The notes under the pieces were generated by a model. It was given only the letters and a program-made list of their open reading frames with translations. It was not told the origin of the DNA and made no database searches. Of a DNA stretch of 64,000 nucleotides, positions 17,378 to 25,791 are shown one piece after another (the stretch's first letter is position 1; each line of letters begins with the position of its first letter). The position numbers and the translations under genes were made by a program. The stretch comes from Jiangella anatolica (GTDB lineage: Bacteria > Actinomycetota > Actinomycetes > Jiangellales > Jiangellaceae). The DNA is taken from assembly GCF_003236295.1 (NCBI RefSeq), contig NZ_POTW01000001.1, positions 1-64,000 on the forward strand, written 5' to 3'.

Positions 17378-18315
17378 CGCAGCCCCTCCTTCTCGGCGGC
17401 GCGGGTGACGAGCCGGCTGCCCGCGATGACGATGAGCGAGATGACGACGCCGACCATGCCGATCGCGGCCGCCGTGCCGAGCTGCTTGGAGTCGAACGCC
17501 TGCGCGTAGAGGTCGATGACCAGGGTCTCCGTGGAGCCCACCGGCCCGCCCTTGGTCATCAGCCAGATGAGCTCGAAGCGGCGGATCGACCAGATCGTCA
17601 TCAGCAGCGCGAGCAGCCCCACCGTCGGCTTGATGACCTGCCAGGTGACGGCACGGAACGTCCACCACCGGCCGGCGCCGTCCATCGTGGCCGCCTCGAG
17701 GAGGTCGCGCGGGACCGCCTGCAGCGCCGACAGCAGCACCACGGAGGTGAGCGGGAAGAGCTGCCAGACGGTCGTCACGAGGATCGCCGGCAGGGCGTAG
17801 GTCGAGCTGTCCAGGATCGCCCCGCCAGGGACGCCCAGCCCGACGGCGTCGAGGAACCGGTTCACGATGCCGTACTGGGGGTTGAGCATCCAGGTCGCGA
17901 TGAGCGCGACCGCGATGCCGGGCGCGGCCCACGGGATCGTGACGAGCGCGCGCACGACGCCCCGGCCGCGGAAGCTCCGGTTGAGCAGCAGGGCGACCAG
18001 GAGCCCGGCGCCCACCGAGCCGGCGACGCAGGCGACGACGTAGACGAACGTGGTGCGCAGGGTGCGGCGGAAGTCCTCGTCGCCGAAGATGTCGACGTAG
18101 TTCTCCAGCCCCACCCAGGTGCTGTTCGTGGGATTGAGCAGCGAGGTCCGGGTGAAGCTCAGGTAGACCTCCTGGGCCAGTGGAACGCCCTGGAACAGCA
18201 GGATGAAGATCGCTGCGGGACCGAGGAACAGGTAGGGCGTCCACCGGCTGCCGAGCGGGCTGCGGCGGCGCCCCGCCTCGGTGCGGGGCGCTCGCCTCTG
18301 CTCGAGAAGGGTCAT
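17374..18315 (-). CDS. CUT1 sugar ABC transporter permease (MalF-like)
   Basis: The 313-residue permease starts at ATG 18315 (MTLLEQRRAPRTEAG), five bases after the binding protein stop, with a basic N-tail before the first helix (YLFLGPAAIFILLFQGVPL). The EAA loop is LLEAATMDGAGRWWTF near residue 205. It overlaps the next permease by four bases. No ATPase gene accompanies the pair. Confidence 0.92.
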   Translation of the reverse strand: MTLLEQRRAPRTEAGRRRSPLGSRWTPYLFLGPAAIFILLFQGVPLAQEVYLSFTRTSLLNPTNSTWVGLENYVDIFGDEDFRRTLRTTFVYVVACVAGSVGAGLLVALLLNRSFRGRGVVRALVTIPWAAPGIAVALIATWMLNPQYGIVNRFLDAVGLGVPGGAILDSSTYALPAILVTTVWQLFPLTSVVLLSALQAVPRDLLEAATMDGAGRWWTFRAVTWQVIKPTVGLLALLMTIWSIRRFELIWLMTKGGPVGSTETLVIDLYAQAFDSKQLGTAAAIGMVGVVISLIVIAGSRLVTRAAEKEGLR

Positions 18316-18320
18316 CGGGG

Positions 18321-19580
18321 TCAGCCGACCAGGTCGGTCGCCTGCTCCTGGGCGGTGTCCAGCGCGGTCTCCAGGTCGACGTCGCCCTGGAGCGCGGCGA
18401 TGACGTTCTGGACGACGATCTTGCGGATGTCGGGCGTCTGGGCCTCGAAGCCGAGGACGACCTGCGGGAGGCTGGTCTCGGTGAGCTCGTCGAAGACCGT
18501 GAGGAACGGCATGTCCTGCAGCGACTCCGGGCTGCGCTCGGTCGCCGTCGCGACGCTGCTGGCGCCGAGGATCTCCTGCAGCGCCGCCTGGTTCTCGGCC
18601 TCGAGCGCCCACTGGATGAACGTGGCCGCCTCCTCCTTCGCCTCGCTGGCCTCGTTGATCACGATGGGTGCGAGGATCGCGCCCTGGCTGCGGACCGGGA
18701 AGGGGATCGGCGCGACGCTGAAGTTCAGGTTCGGGCTCTCCGCGCGCAGGTGCGTGGCGTAGCCGCCGTTGTTGAGCTCCATGGCGACCTTGCCCTCAGC
18801 GAACATGCGGCGGAACGTGGCCGCGTCGGCGCCGCGCGGGATGACGTTCGCGTCGTACAGGTCCTTGTAGGCCTGCAGGCCCTCGAGGTTCTCCGGCGCG
18901 TTGATGGTGAGGTTCTCGCCGTCGGACCACGCGCCGCCGAAGCCGTAGACGTAGTTGAAGATGTCCTGCCAGACGCCGGCCTCCTCGGCCTCCGTCTGGC
19001 GGAAGGCCAGCCCGAAGACGTCGCCGGCCGTCAGCGACTGCGCGGTCGCGAAGAAGTCGTCGTAGGTCGTCGGCGGCTCGGGGATCAGGTCCGCGTTGTA
19101 GAACATCGCGTAGTTGGACGCCTCGAAGATGACGCCGTGCCGCACGTCGTCGTGGACCATGAACCGGTCGGGCTCCTCGAGCAGGTCGTACTGCTCGACG
19201 TCGACGAGGTCGTCGAGCGGCGCGATCAGGCCGGCGTCCGACGCCGCCTCGAACTCGGGCATGTCGAAGCGGACGAGGTCCGGCCCTTCGCCGCCGCCCA
19301 TCTGCGTCAGCACCGTCTGGCCGAAGGTCGGGTAGGGGACCGACGCGGCCTCGACGATGATCTCGTCCTGGCTCGCGTTGAACTCGTCGAGCCACTCCTG
19401 CAGCTTCGGCCCGCGGCCGGGATCGCCGAACGTCGACGCGGCGAACGTGAGCGTCGTGACACCGCCGTCGGAGCCCGAGTCCGAGCTCGAGTCCGAGTCG
19501 GAGCCGCAGGCTGCCGTGACGACGAGCCCGGCGGCGGTGGCCGCGGCGACCATGGCGCGGCGAACGCGAGTAGTTCTCAT
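18321..19580 (-). CDS. CUT1-type extracellular sugar-binding lipoprotein
   Basis: The 419-residue protein starts at ATG 19580 after an AAGGAGCA site; the reading frame extends upstream but only through promoter DNA. The lipobox is TAAC (Cys25), followed by an acidic Ser/Asp linker and a family 1 solute-binding domain (VTTLTFAASTFGDPGRGPK, LTQMGGGEGPDLVRFDMPEF). It heads a five-gene operon with two permeases, sugar-acid dehydratase and FAH enzyme. The ligand is probably a sugar, sugar acid or oligosaccharide yielding an aldonic acid. Confidence 0.92.
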   Translation of the reverse strand: MRTTRVRRAMVAAATAAGLVVTAACGSDSDSSSDSGSDGGVTTLTFAASTFGDPGRGPKLQEWLDEFNASQDEIIVEAASVPYPTFGQTVLTQMGGGEGPDLVRFDMPEFEAASDAGLIAPLDDLVDVEQYDLLEEPDRFMVHDDVRHGVIFEASNYAMFYNADLIPEPPTTYDDFFATAQSLTAGDVFGLAFRQTEAEEAGVWQDIFNYVYGFGGAWSDGENLTINAPENLEGLQAYKDLYDANVIPRGADAATFRRMFAEGKVAMELNNGGYATHLRAESPNLNFSVAPIPFPVRSQGAILAPIVINEASEAKEEAATFIQWALEAENQAALQEILGASSVATATERSPESLQDMPFLTVFDELTETSLPQVVLGFEAQTPDIRKIVVQNVIAALQGDVDLETALDTAQEQATDLVG

Positions 19581-19626
19581 CAGGTGCTCCTTGTGGAGTC
19601 GTAGCTCTGATTGAACGTTAAAGGTC

Positions 19627-19705
19627 TGCAACGATCGTAGGAAGTTCTGCAACGCTGTCAAATCACGGTTGCGCATCGCTACATATCCGTTGCGTATAGT
19701 GCAAT
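19627..19705. promoter_or_regulatory. Divergent promoter region with phased IclR-type sites
   Basis: On the minus strand GTTGCA half-sites lie at 19648-19653 and 19627-19632, 21 bp apart, around a TTGACA (19661-19656), 16-bp spacer, TACGAT (19639-19634) promoter for the binding protein operon. On the plus strand GTTGCGCAT (19668-19676) and the palindrome GTTGCG-TATAG-TGCAAT (19689-19705) lie 21 bp apart; TATAGT (19695-19700), inside the palindrome, may be the iclR -10. This fits autoregulation and control of the divergent operon. Confidence 0.6.
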
Positions 19706-19717
19706 CTGGAGGTGGTC

Positions 19718-20491
19718 GTGGCACAGACGATCCAACGGGCGATCGAGCTCATCCGGAGGTCGGCGGAGCACCCGCTGAGCCTCACCGAGGCATCGGAGGT
19801 GCTGGGCGTCCACAAGTCGACGGCGCTGCGGATGCTCCAGACCCTCGAGGCGGCCCGGTTCGTCCGGAAGACCGGCGTCGGCACGTACGTGTTCGGGAGC
19901 GGCCTCATCGAGCTGTCCGAGCTCGCTCTCGGTTCGATGGACCTGCGCCAGTTCGCCTCGGCGCACCTGCGCCGGCTCCAGCGGGAGACCGGCCACACGG
20001 TGCACCTCGCCCAGCTGACCGGCGACGAGATCATCTACATCGACAAGGTCGACAGCCCCGCCTTCGACGCCGTGAAGCTGCCGTCGCGGGTCGGCCGCGC
20101 CGTGTCGATCTATGCCAGCGCCGTCGGCAAGGTGATCCTGGCCCATCTGCCGCGCGAGGAGCGCGACCGCCTGCTGTCCCACGTCACGTTCGAGCGCTAC
20201 ACCGACACCACCTTCGCCGATCGTGCGTCGCTGGAGCTCGAGCTCATCGCGGTGCGCGAGCGCGGCTGGGCGACCGACAACGGCGAGCACGACGCCTACG
20301 TGATGTGCGTCGCCGCGCCGATCAAGGACACCCGGGGCCGGGTCGTCGCCGCTGTCTCGATCACGGCGATCGAGGTCATCGCGACGCTGCCGCAGCTCGA
20401 GGCGCGGCTGCCGCTGCTCCTCGACACCGCGGCGGCCATCTCGGCCGAGCTCGGCCACACCTCCGCCGTGACGGAGGCATCGGCGGGCTGA
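19718..20491 (+). CDS. IclR family transcriptional regulator
   Basis: The 257-residue protein has a winged helix-turn-helix (LSLTEASEVLGVHKSTALRM, about residues 22-41) and the IclR effector domain (HTVHLAQLTGDEIIYIDKV; SIYASAVGKVILAHL; CVAAPIKDTRGRVVAAVSIT). The GTG at 19718 is chosen because GGAGG (19708-19712) overlaps an earlier in-frame GTG at 19712. It is divergent from the sugar-acid operon, which it probably controls in response to a sugar acid or keto-acid. Matching operators occur in front of both secreted esterases of this window. Confidence 0.92.
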   Translation: MAQTIQRAIELIRRSAEHPLSLTEASEVLGVHKSTALRMLQTLEAARFVRKTGVGTYVFGSGLIELSELALGSMDLRQFASAHLRRLQRETGHTVHLAQLTGDEIIYIDKVDSPAFDAVKLPSRVGRAVSIYASAVGKVILAHLPREERDRLLSHVTFERYTDTTFADRASLELELIAVRERGWATDNGEHDAYVMCVAAPIKDTRGRVVAAVSITAIEVIATLPQLEARLPLLLDTAAAISAELGHTSAVTEASAG

Positions 20492-20561
20492 CCGCGCCCG
20501 GGCCGGGCCCGGGACGGCGCCTCGGGATCGAGGAGCCGCCCCGGAACCGGTGCGGAGGTGG

Positions 20562-22127
20562 TCAGCCGGCGTCGGCCGGTGCACTCGACGACCCGTCGAA
20601 CAGGTCGTCGCCCTGGTAGCGGGCGACCACCGGCTCGTCGAGCAATGCGCCCTCGACCGGCCGGTGGAACCGCGCGACACCGTCGCGGACCGGCGCGGAG
20701 CCGAGGTACTGCTCGCCCGCGTAGAACTCGACCCTGCCCGAGGGTGCGGCGACGCTGGTCGTCACGGGATCGACCGTGGCGACCGCGGTCAGGAGCACGT
20801 GCTCCGATCGCCCGACCGGCTCGGCGGTGGCCTCGAGCCCGGTCGTGGTGGTGCGGAAGGCGATCTCGCGCAGGTAGTGGTTCAGCAGCGGCCGCCAGAC
20901 GTGCCAGGTGTGCACGCCCGGGACGTTGTACTCGTCGAGCTCGACGCCGGCCGCCCGCAGTGCGGCGGCGTTGCGCTGGGAGTTCTCGGCGATGTTGCCC
21001 AGGCGGTCCTGCAGCCCGGTACCGATCATGATCCCGCCGGCGACGTTCTTCATGCGGTCGATCTGCGCCTGGCTCGCCTGCGGGCCGCCGGCGCTCCACG
21101 CCGCGTGGTAGCCGAACAGCTCCGTGTGGTCGTACAGCAGGGTGTAGGCGCGGCTCCCGCCCGCCGAGAACCCGGCGAAGGCGCGGTCCTCGGCCCGGCT
21201 GGAGACGTTGTAGTTCTGCTCCACGAACGGGAAGACGTTGTTCCTCAGCTCGTTGACGTAGCCCAGGTTGCCGCCGGGCAGGCCGTTGAAGTCGGTCGAC
21301 ACGATGACCATCGGCTGCACGGCGCCGTCCTGGATGGCGTTCTCCAGGATGCGGTGGGCCACGCCCTGCATCGTCCAGGCGGTCGAGTGGTCGCCGCCGC
21401 CGTGGCTCAGGTACAGCGTCGGGTACGGCGTCGACCGGTCCGGGTCGTAGCCGTGCGGCAGGTACACGACCATGTCGTGGACGCCGGCCGGGTTGGTGGA
21501 CAGCGGCGACGGGTAGCGCCGCGACTCCAGCGTGCCGGCCTTGTTCGGCCGCTGCGGGGCCTGGTAGTCGGTGTCGTAGGTCGGGAACTTCTTGCTCTCC
21601 GGCACGTAGACCGTGCTGCGCACGGCTCCCGGCGCGCCGGGGTACTGGGGCTGGAGCTGCCACGGGTTCGCCGGGTCGTCGTGCAGCGGGCAGCCGGTGG
21701 CCAGCACGTTGGTGCAGTCGTGGGTGAACGCGTAGCGGAAGGTGCCGGCGGGCAGCGGCACCGTGATCGACCAGACGCCGTCGTCGCCGCGCTCCATCGG
21801 CAGGATCTGCCACGGCGTGGCGGCGATGTCGCCCGGCAGCCACTGCGACGGCGGCCGGCCGTCGCCGCAGTCCTGGCAGGTGACGCTCTCGGGACGCGAG
21901 TAGAACCAGTCGCCGTAGATGTGGACCGACTCCACGTCGTCCGGCGCCTCGTACCTGAACGTGACGGAGTGCCCGGTCGGTGGCTGGTCGGTGCGGACGA
22001 CCTCGGGACCGAGCGGCTGCGGCGGCGCGGCCGTCGCCGGCGGCGCCATCGCGGCGGCCGCCACGGCTGCGGCGACGGTGAGGCCGGTCAGCAGCGAGCG
22101 CATCCGGTCGGGGCGTAGCAGGTGCAT
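20562..22127 (-). CDS. Secreted CE1-like esterase with C-terminal Ig-like domain
   Basis: The ATG at 22127 follows GGAGGGAGA and opens a signal peptide (cleavage near ATAAPP); the 521-residue product is exported. It has an N-terminal CBM48/E-set-like module (about 50-170), an esterase D-type alpha/beta hydrolase (YLPHGYDP; nucleophile Ser321 in AGFSAGGSR; His in PGVHTWHVW), and a C-terminal bacterial Ig-like repeat (about 425-521). It resembles one half of the tandem esterase at 1647-3839. It probably deacylates plant polysaccharides. An IclR-type site lies about 75 bp upstream of its start. Confidence 0.87.
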   Translation of the reverse strand: MHLLRPDRMRSLLTGLTVAAAVAAAAMAPPATAAPPQPLGPEVVRTDQPPTGHSVTFRYEAPDDVESVHIYGDWFYSRPESVTCQDCGDGRPPSQWLPGDIAATPWQILPMERGDDGVWSITVPLPAGTFRYAFTHDCTNVLATGCPLHDDPANPWQLQPQYPGAPGAVRSTVYVPESKKFPTYDTDYQAPQRPNKAGTLESRRYPSPLSTNPAGVHDMVVYLPHGYDPDRSTPYPTLYLSHGGGDHSTAWTMQGVAHRILENAIQDGAVQPMVIVSTDFNGLPGGNLGYVNELRNNVFPFVEQNYNVSSRAEDRAFAGFSAGGSRAYTLLYDHTELFGYHAAWSAGGPQASQAQIDRMKNVAGGIMIGTGLQDRLGNIAENSQRNAAALRAAGVELDEYNVPGVHTWHVWRPLLNHYLREIAFRTTTTGLEATAEPVGRSEHVLLTAVATVDPVTTSVAAPSGRVEFYAGEQYLGSAPVRDGVARFHRPVEGALLDEPVVARYQGDDLFDGSSSAPADAG

Positions 22128-22199
22128 GTATCTCTCCCTCCGTTGGGCGATTACATCGTTGGAACCTTCCCGGAGGGAGTGACACCGTGTCAAGAGCCA

Positions 22200-22238
22200 A
22201 TTGCGTATGGCGAGCAACTTCGTTGCGAGATGCGCAAC
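22200..22238. promoter_or_regulatory. Predicted IclR-type operator upstream of the second esterase
   Basis: ATTGCG (22200-22205) lies 22 bp before the perfect palindrome GTTGCG-AGATG-CGCAAC (22222-22238), the same layout as at 1384-1422 and 19668-19705. On the minus strand it sits just upstream of a TTGACA (22192-22187) that could serve the esterase gene. The AraC-type regulator next door is an alternative binder. Confidence 0.6.
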
Positions 22239-22251
22239 GCCTTCGAAGGGG

Positions 22252-23430
22252 TCAGCGCTCCCAGAACGCCTGCCGTGCGACCGCCCCTTTGACCGTCCGG
22301 CGGTAGTGCCCGGGCGACATGCCGGTGTGCTTCTTGAAGACCACGCTCATGTACTCCGAGTGGCTGAAGTTCAGCCGCTCCGCGATCTGCTGCATCGTCC
22401 AGTCCGTCGAGGACAGCAGCTCGGCGACGTGGGCGATGCGGACCCGGATGATCTCGCTGTGGACCGACCGGCCCAGGGTCGCGACGAACCGGAGGTCGAG
22501 CGCGCGGCGCGAGAGGCCGACGTGGCGGAGGACGGCGGTGACGGCGAGGTTCTGGTCCGACCGGACCCGGATGAACCGCAGCGCCTCGGACACGAGCGGG
22601 TCGTCGACGGCGAGGATGTCCGACGACTGGCGGGCGACGACGCGGACCGGCTCGATCAGGCGCAGGCCCGGCTCCAGCGTGTGGCCCTGCAGCATCAGGT
22701 CGAGCAGATGCGCGGCCAGATACCCCGTCGCGGTGGTGTTGGGCTCGATGCTCGACAGCGGCGGCGTGGTGAGGTTGCCGATCAGCTCGTCGTTGTCGAC
22801 GCCGATGACGGCGACCGAGTCGGGGACCGTGAGACCGGCGATCTTGCACGCCTCGAGCACCTCCTGACCTGCGATGTCGTAGCAGGCGAGGACGCCGACG
22901 GGCTTCGGCAGCCCGGTCAGCCAGGCCGCCAGCAGCTCGCGGTCGGCGGCGCGCATGCTCGACGGCTTCATCCGGAACTCGTGCGGCGTCGCGCCGCGCT
23001 GGCGGACGTGGCCGGCGAACCACTCGCCGCGCTTGACCGACCAGGCGAACCGCTCGTCGCCGCAGAAGGCGAAGTGCCGCAGGCCGCGCTCGGCGAAGTG
23101 GCCGACCGCCCAGCGGGCGATCGTGCCGTCGTCGGTCTCGACGCCGGGCAGCTCCGGCACCAGCCGGGCGGCGCTGAGGTCCACCGTCGGCAGGCCGAGC
23201 CGGCGGATGAACCGCGCGGTCTCCTCGTTCTCGATCCGGGCCAGGACGCCGTCGCCCTGCCAGCCCTCGAGCCAGGAGAAGTCGGTCTCGTGCCGGCTGT
23301 GTTCGGCCAGGTAGATCGACCAGTGCGGGTGCTCCTCGACGTACTTCTTCACGCCGACGAGCAGACCGCGGGCGTAGGCGTTGGACGTCTCGACGAGCAG
23401 CGCGACGTGTCGCGTCCCGGTGACAACCAT
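22252..23430 (-). CDS. XylR-like AraC family regulator with sugar-binding sensor domain
   Basis: The 392-residue protein joins a LacI-type periplasmic-binding sensor (VALLVETSNAYARGLLVGVK; VIGVDNDELIGNLTTPPLSS) to a C-terminal AraC double helix-turn-helix (RRALDLRF and LNFSHSEYMSVVFKKHTGMS), the architecture of E. coli XylR. It is divergent from the oxidoreductase/Liv-type importer cluster (85-bp gap), its likely target. A minus-strand TAGATT (23442-23437) lies six bases before the ATG with no ribosome site, so its mRNA may be leaderless. The ligand is probably a pentose or related sugar. Confidence 0.92.
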   Translation of the reverse strand: MVVTGTRHVALLVETSNAYARGLLVGVKKYVEEHPHWSIYLAEHSRHETDFSWLEGWQGDGVLARIENEETARFIRRLGLPTVDLSAARLVPELPGVETDDGTIARWAVGHFAERGLRHFAFCGDERFAWSVKRGEWFAGHVRQRGATPHEFRMKPSSMRAADRELLAAWLTGLPKPVGVLACYDIAGQEVLEACKIAGLTVPDSVAVIGVDNDELIGNLTTPPLSSIEPNTTATGYLAAHLLDLMLQGHTLEPGLRLIEPVRVVARQSSDILAVDDPLVSEALRFIRVRSDQNLAVTAVLRHVGLSRRALDLRFVATLGRSVHSEIIRVRIAHVAELLSSTDWTMQQIAERLNFSHSEYMSVVFKKHTGMSPGHYRRTVKGAVARQAFWER

Positions 23431-23515
23431 GTAAAAAATCTAAGCTCTGCTGCTGGATTGCGCATGGTTTGCCCGGTTGTGTCCTCCGTAGCCTTCACGA
23501 CACAGGAGGTCAACG

Positions 23516-24619
23516 ATGACGCAGAAAGTACGGGTCGCCATCGCCGGACTCGGTTTCGGGTCGGAGTTCGTGCCGATTTATCAGGCCCATCCTGATGCCG
23601 AGCTCGTCGCCGTGTGCCAGCGAACCGAAACCGCGCTCAATGCGACCGCCGACCATTTCGGCGTGCCCGGCCGCTATACGGATTTCGACGCGATGCTGGC
23701 CGATCCGGACATCGACGCGGTGCACATCAACACCCCCATTCCCGACCACGCGCGCCAGACGATCGCCGCGCTGCGGGCGGGGAAGCACGTCGCCTGCACG
23801 GTCCCGATGGCGACGACGCTCGAGGAGTGCCGCGCGATCGTCGAGGCCGTGCGGGAGTCGGGCAAGAACTACATGATGATGGAGACGGTCGTCTACTCGC
23901 GCGAGTTCCTGCACGTCAAGGACCTCGCCGACAACGGGACGCTGGGGCGGATCCAGTTCCTGCGCGGTGCACACCACCAGGAGATGGCCGGCTGGCCCGG
24001 TTACTGGGAGGGCCTCCCGCCCATGCACTACGCCACGCACGCGGTGAGCCCGGTCCTGTCGCTGGCCGGCGCGCTGGCCGAGAGCGTCGTGTGTCTCGGC
24101 TCGGGCCGGATCTCTCCCGAGCTCGCCGAGAAGTACGGTTCCCCGTTCGCCGTGGAGAGCGCGCTCATCACGATGCGCGATTCTCCGGTCGGCGCCGAGA
24201 TCGCCCGGTCGCTATTCAATACCGCCCGCGAGTACGTCGAGAGTTTCACCGTGTTCGGTGAGCTGGCGACGTTCGAATGGGAGCAGACACAGGGTTCCGG
24301 TCACGTGCTGCACGTGGGTGAGATTCCGAAGACCGTCGAGATACCTGACTTCGCGCACCGGCTGCCGGCGCAGATCGCGCCGTTCACGACGCACGGGGTC
24401 TACGACGCCGAGAACGAGCACCTCTCGTTCGTCCAGGGCGGCGGGCACGGCGGGTCCCACCCGCACCTGGCCCACGAGTTCGTCCGCAGCGTTCTCGAGG
24501 GCCGGGCGCCGGCGATCGACGAGGTCACGGCCGCCAACTGGACGTCGGTGGGCATCTGCGCCCACGAGTCGGCGATGAACGGCGGCGCCCGGGTCCGGAT
24601 CCCCGACTACACGAGCTGA
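23516..24619 (+). CDS. Gfo/Idh/MocA family oxidoreductase
   Basis: The 367-residue protein begins with a Rossmann NAD(P)-binding motif (VAIAGLGFGSEF), contains the family's KHVACTVPMATTLEE stretch (usual EKP replaced by TVP) and a C-terminal alpha/beta substrate domain with MHYATHAVSP. Such enzymes oxidise or reduce sugars, often at C3, or inositols. It heads an operon with a Liv-type importer and an epimerase-like enzyme. The E-K-P lysine commonly used in this family is missing at that position, which is worth noting for mechanism. Confidence 0.9.
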   Translation: MTQKVRVAIAGLGFGSEFVPIYQAHPDAELVAVCQRTETALNATADHFGVPGRYTDFDAMLADPDIDAVHINTPIPDHARQTIAALRAGKHVACTVPMATTLEECRAIVEAVRESGKNYMMMETVVYSREFLHVKDLADNGTLGRIQFLRGAHHQEMAGWPGYWEGLPPMHYATHAVSPVLSLAGALAESVVCLGSGRISPELAEKYGSPFAVESALITMRDSPVGAEIARSLFNTAREYVESFTVFGELATFEWEQTQGSGHVLHVGEIPKTVEIPDFAHRLPAQIAPFTTHGVYDAENEHLSFVQGGGHGGSHPHLAHEFVRSVLEGRAPAIDEVTAANWTSVGICAHESAMNGGARVRIPDYTS

Positions 24620-24663
24620 GACCCGGGTCGTCCGACGACACGCACCGACATGTGGAGGTACCG

Positions 24664-25791
24664 ATGACGCCTGCCTCGAACGGACTCGACCAGGTGCGAC
24701 GCGAGGACGAGCGCACGACGAGCACCGAGGTGCGCAGCCGGTCCGCCGCGTCCGTGCGGAGCCGGCTGACGGAGCTTCGCCGGCCCTCGGTCTGGGTCGC
24801 CGCCGTCGTCGCCGTGGCCGTGGCCGCCTGGGTGCTGGTGCTCGCCGACGGCACCCCGGCCGGCGCGGCGGCGGACGATCCGGGCAAGTTCCTGGTCACG
24901 GTCCTGGACGCGGTGACCTTCGCCGGCCTGCTGTTCGTCGCCGCGTCGGGCTTCACCCTGATCTTCGGGCTCATGCGCACGGTGAACATGGCGCACGGCT
25001 CGCTGTTCCTGCTGGCCGCCTACGTCGCCATCCGCGTGCAGGAGGCCATGGTGGGCCGCAGCCGCAACATCGACCCCGCCGACGTCGGGCTGCTCGACTG
25101 GCTGGTGCCGATGCTGGCCGGCGCGGGGGTCGCGGCCGTCCTCGGGCTGGCGATCCAGCAGGTGTTCCTGCAGTGGAACGAGGGCCAGGAGATGCGGCAG
25201 ACGCTACTGACGCTGGCGATCACCGTCGTGCTGGCCGACCAGATGCTGCGCGAGTTCGGCGGGCTGGCGCAGCGGATGGTCTGGCCCGGCGCCGTCACGC
25301 ACTTCTTCACCATCGGCGGCGAGCGGTACGCGGCCACCCGGCTGTTCATGCTCGGCATCGCGGTGCTGGTCGGCGTGCTGCTGTGGCTCTGGCTGAACCG
25401 CACCAGCGTCGGCATGGTCATCCGGGCCGGTGTGGACGACCGGCAGATGGTGCGCGGGCTGGGCATCAACATCAAGCGGGTCTTCGCCCTCACGTTCCTC
25501 GTGGGCTCGTTCCTCGCCGGGGTGGGCGGCGTGCTCGGCGCGTCGTTCGCCGGCGCCGCGCCCGGCACCGACGGCAGCTGGCTGCTGAACTCGCTCGTCG
25601 TCGTGATCATCGGCGGCCTGGGCTCGCTCAAGGGCGCCGCGGCCGGCTCGCTGCTGTACGGCACGGTCGTCGCCTTCTCACCGGCGTACCTGCCGAGCCA
25701 GTACTCCTACTACGCGATCATCATGACGTTCGGCCTGCTGGCCCTCGTGCTGGCCGTGCGTCCCTACGGGCTGTTCGGGAGGCCGGCATGA
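24664..25791 (+). CDS. Liv-type (HAAT) ABC transporter permease, LivH-like
   Basis: The 375-residue membrane protein starts at ATG 24664 after GGAGG (24654-24658); an in-frame GTG at 24652 overlaps that site and is rejected. After a long charged N-tail and one extra hydrophobic segment (about 45-65), the LivH core follows (FAGLLFVAASGFTLIFGLM; VIRAGVDDRQMVRGLGINI; VVIIGGLGSLKGAAAGSLLYG). It overlaps the LivM-like gene by four bases. The family classically imports branched-chain amino acids; the sugar-enzyme neighbours make a different ligand likely. Confidence 0.92.
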   Translation: MTPASNGLDQVRREDERTTSTEVRSRSAASVRSRLTELRRPSVWVAAVVAVAVAAWVLVLADGTPAGAAADDPGKFLVTVLDAVTFAGLLFVAASGFTLIFGLMRTVNMAHGSLFLLAAYVAIRVQEAMVGRSRNIDPADVGLLDWLVPMLAGAGVAAVLGLAIQQVFLQWNEGQEMRQTLLTLAITVVLADQMLREFGGLAQRMVWPGAVTHFFTIGGERYAATRLFMLGIAVLVGVLLWLWLNRTSVGMVIRAGVDDRQMVRGLGINIKRVFALTFLVGSFLAGVGGVLGASFAGAAPGTDGSWLLNSLVVVIIGGLGSLKGAAAGSLLYGTVVAFSPAYLPSQYSYYAIIMTFGLLALVLAVRPYGLFGRPA

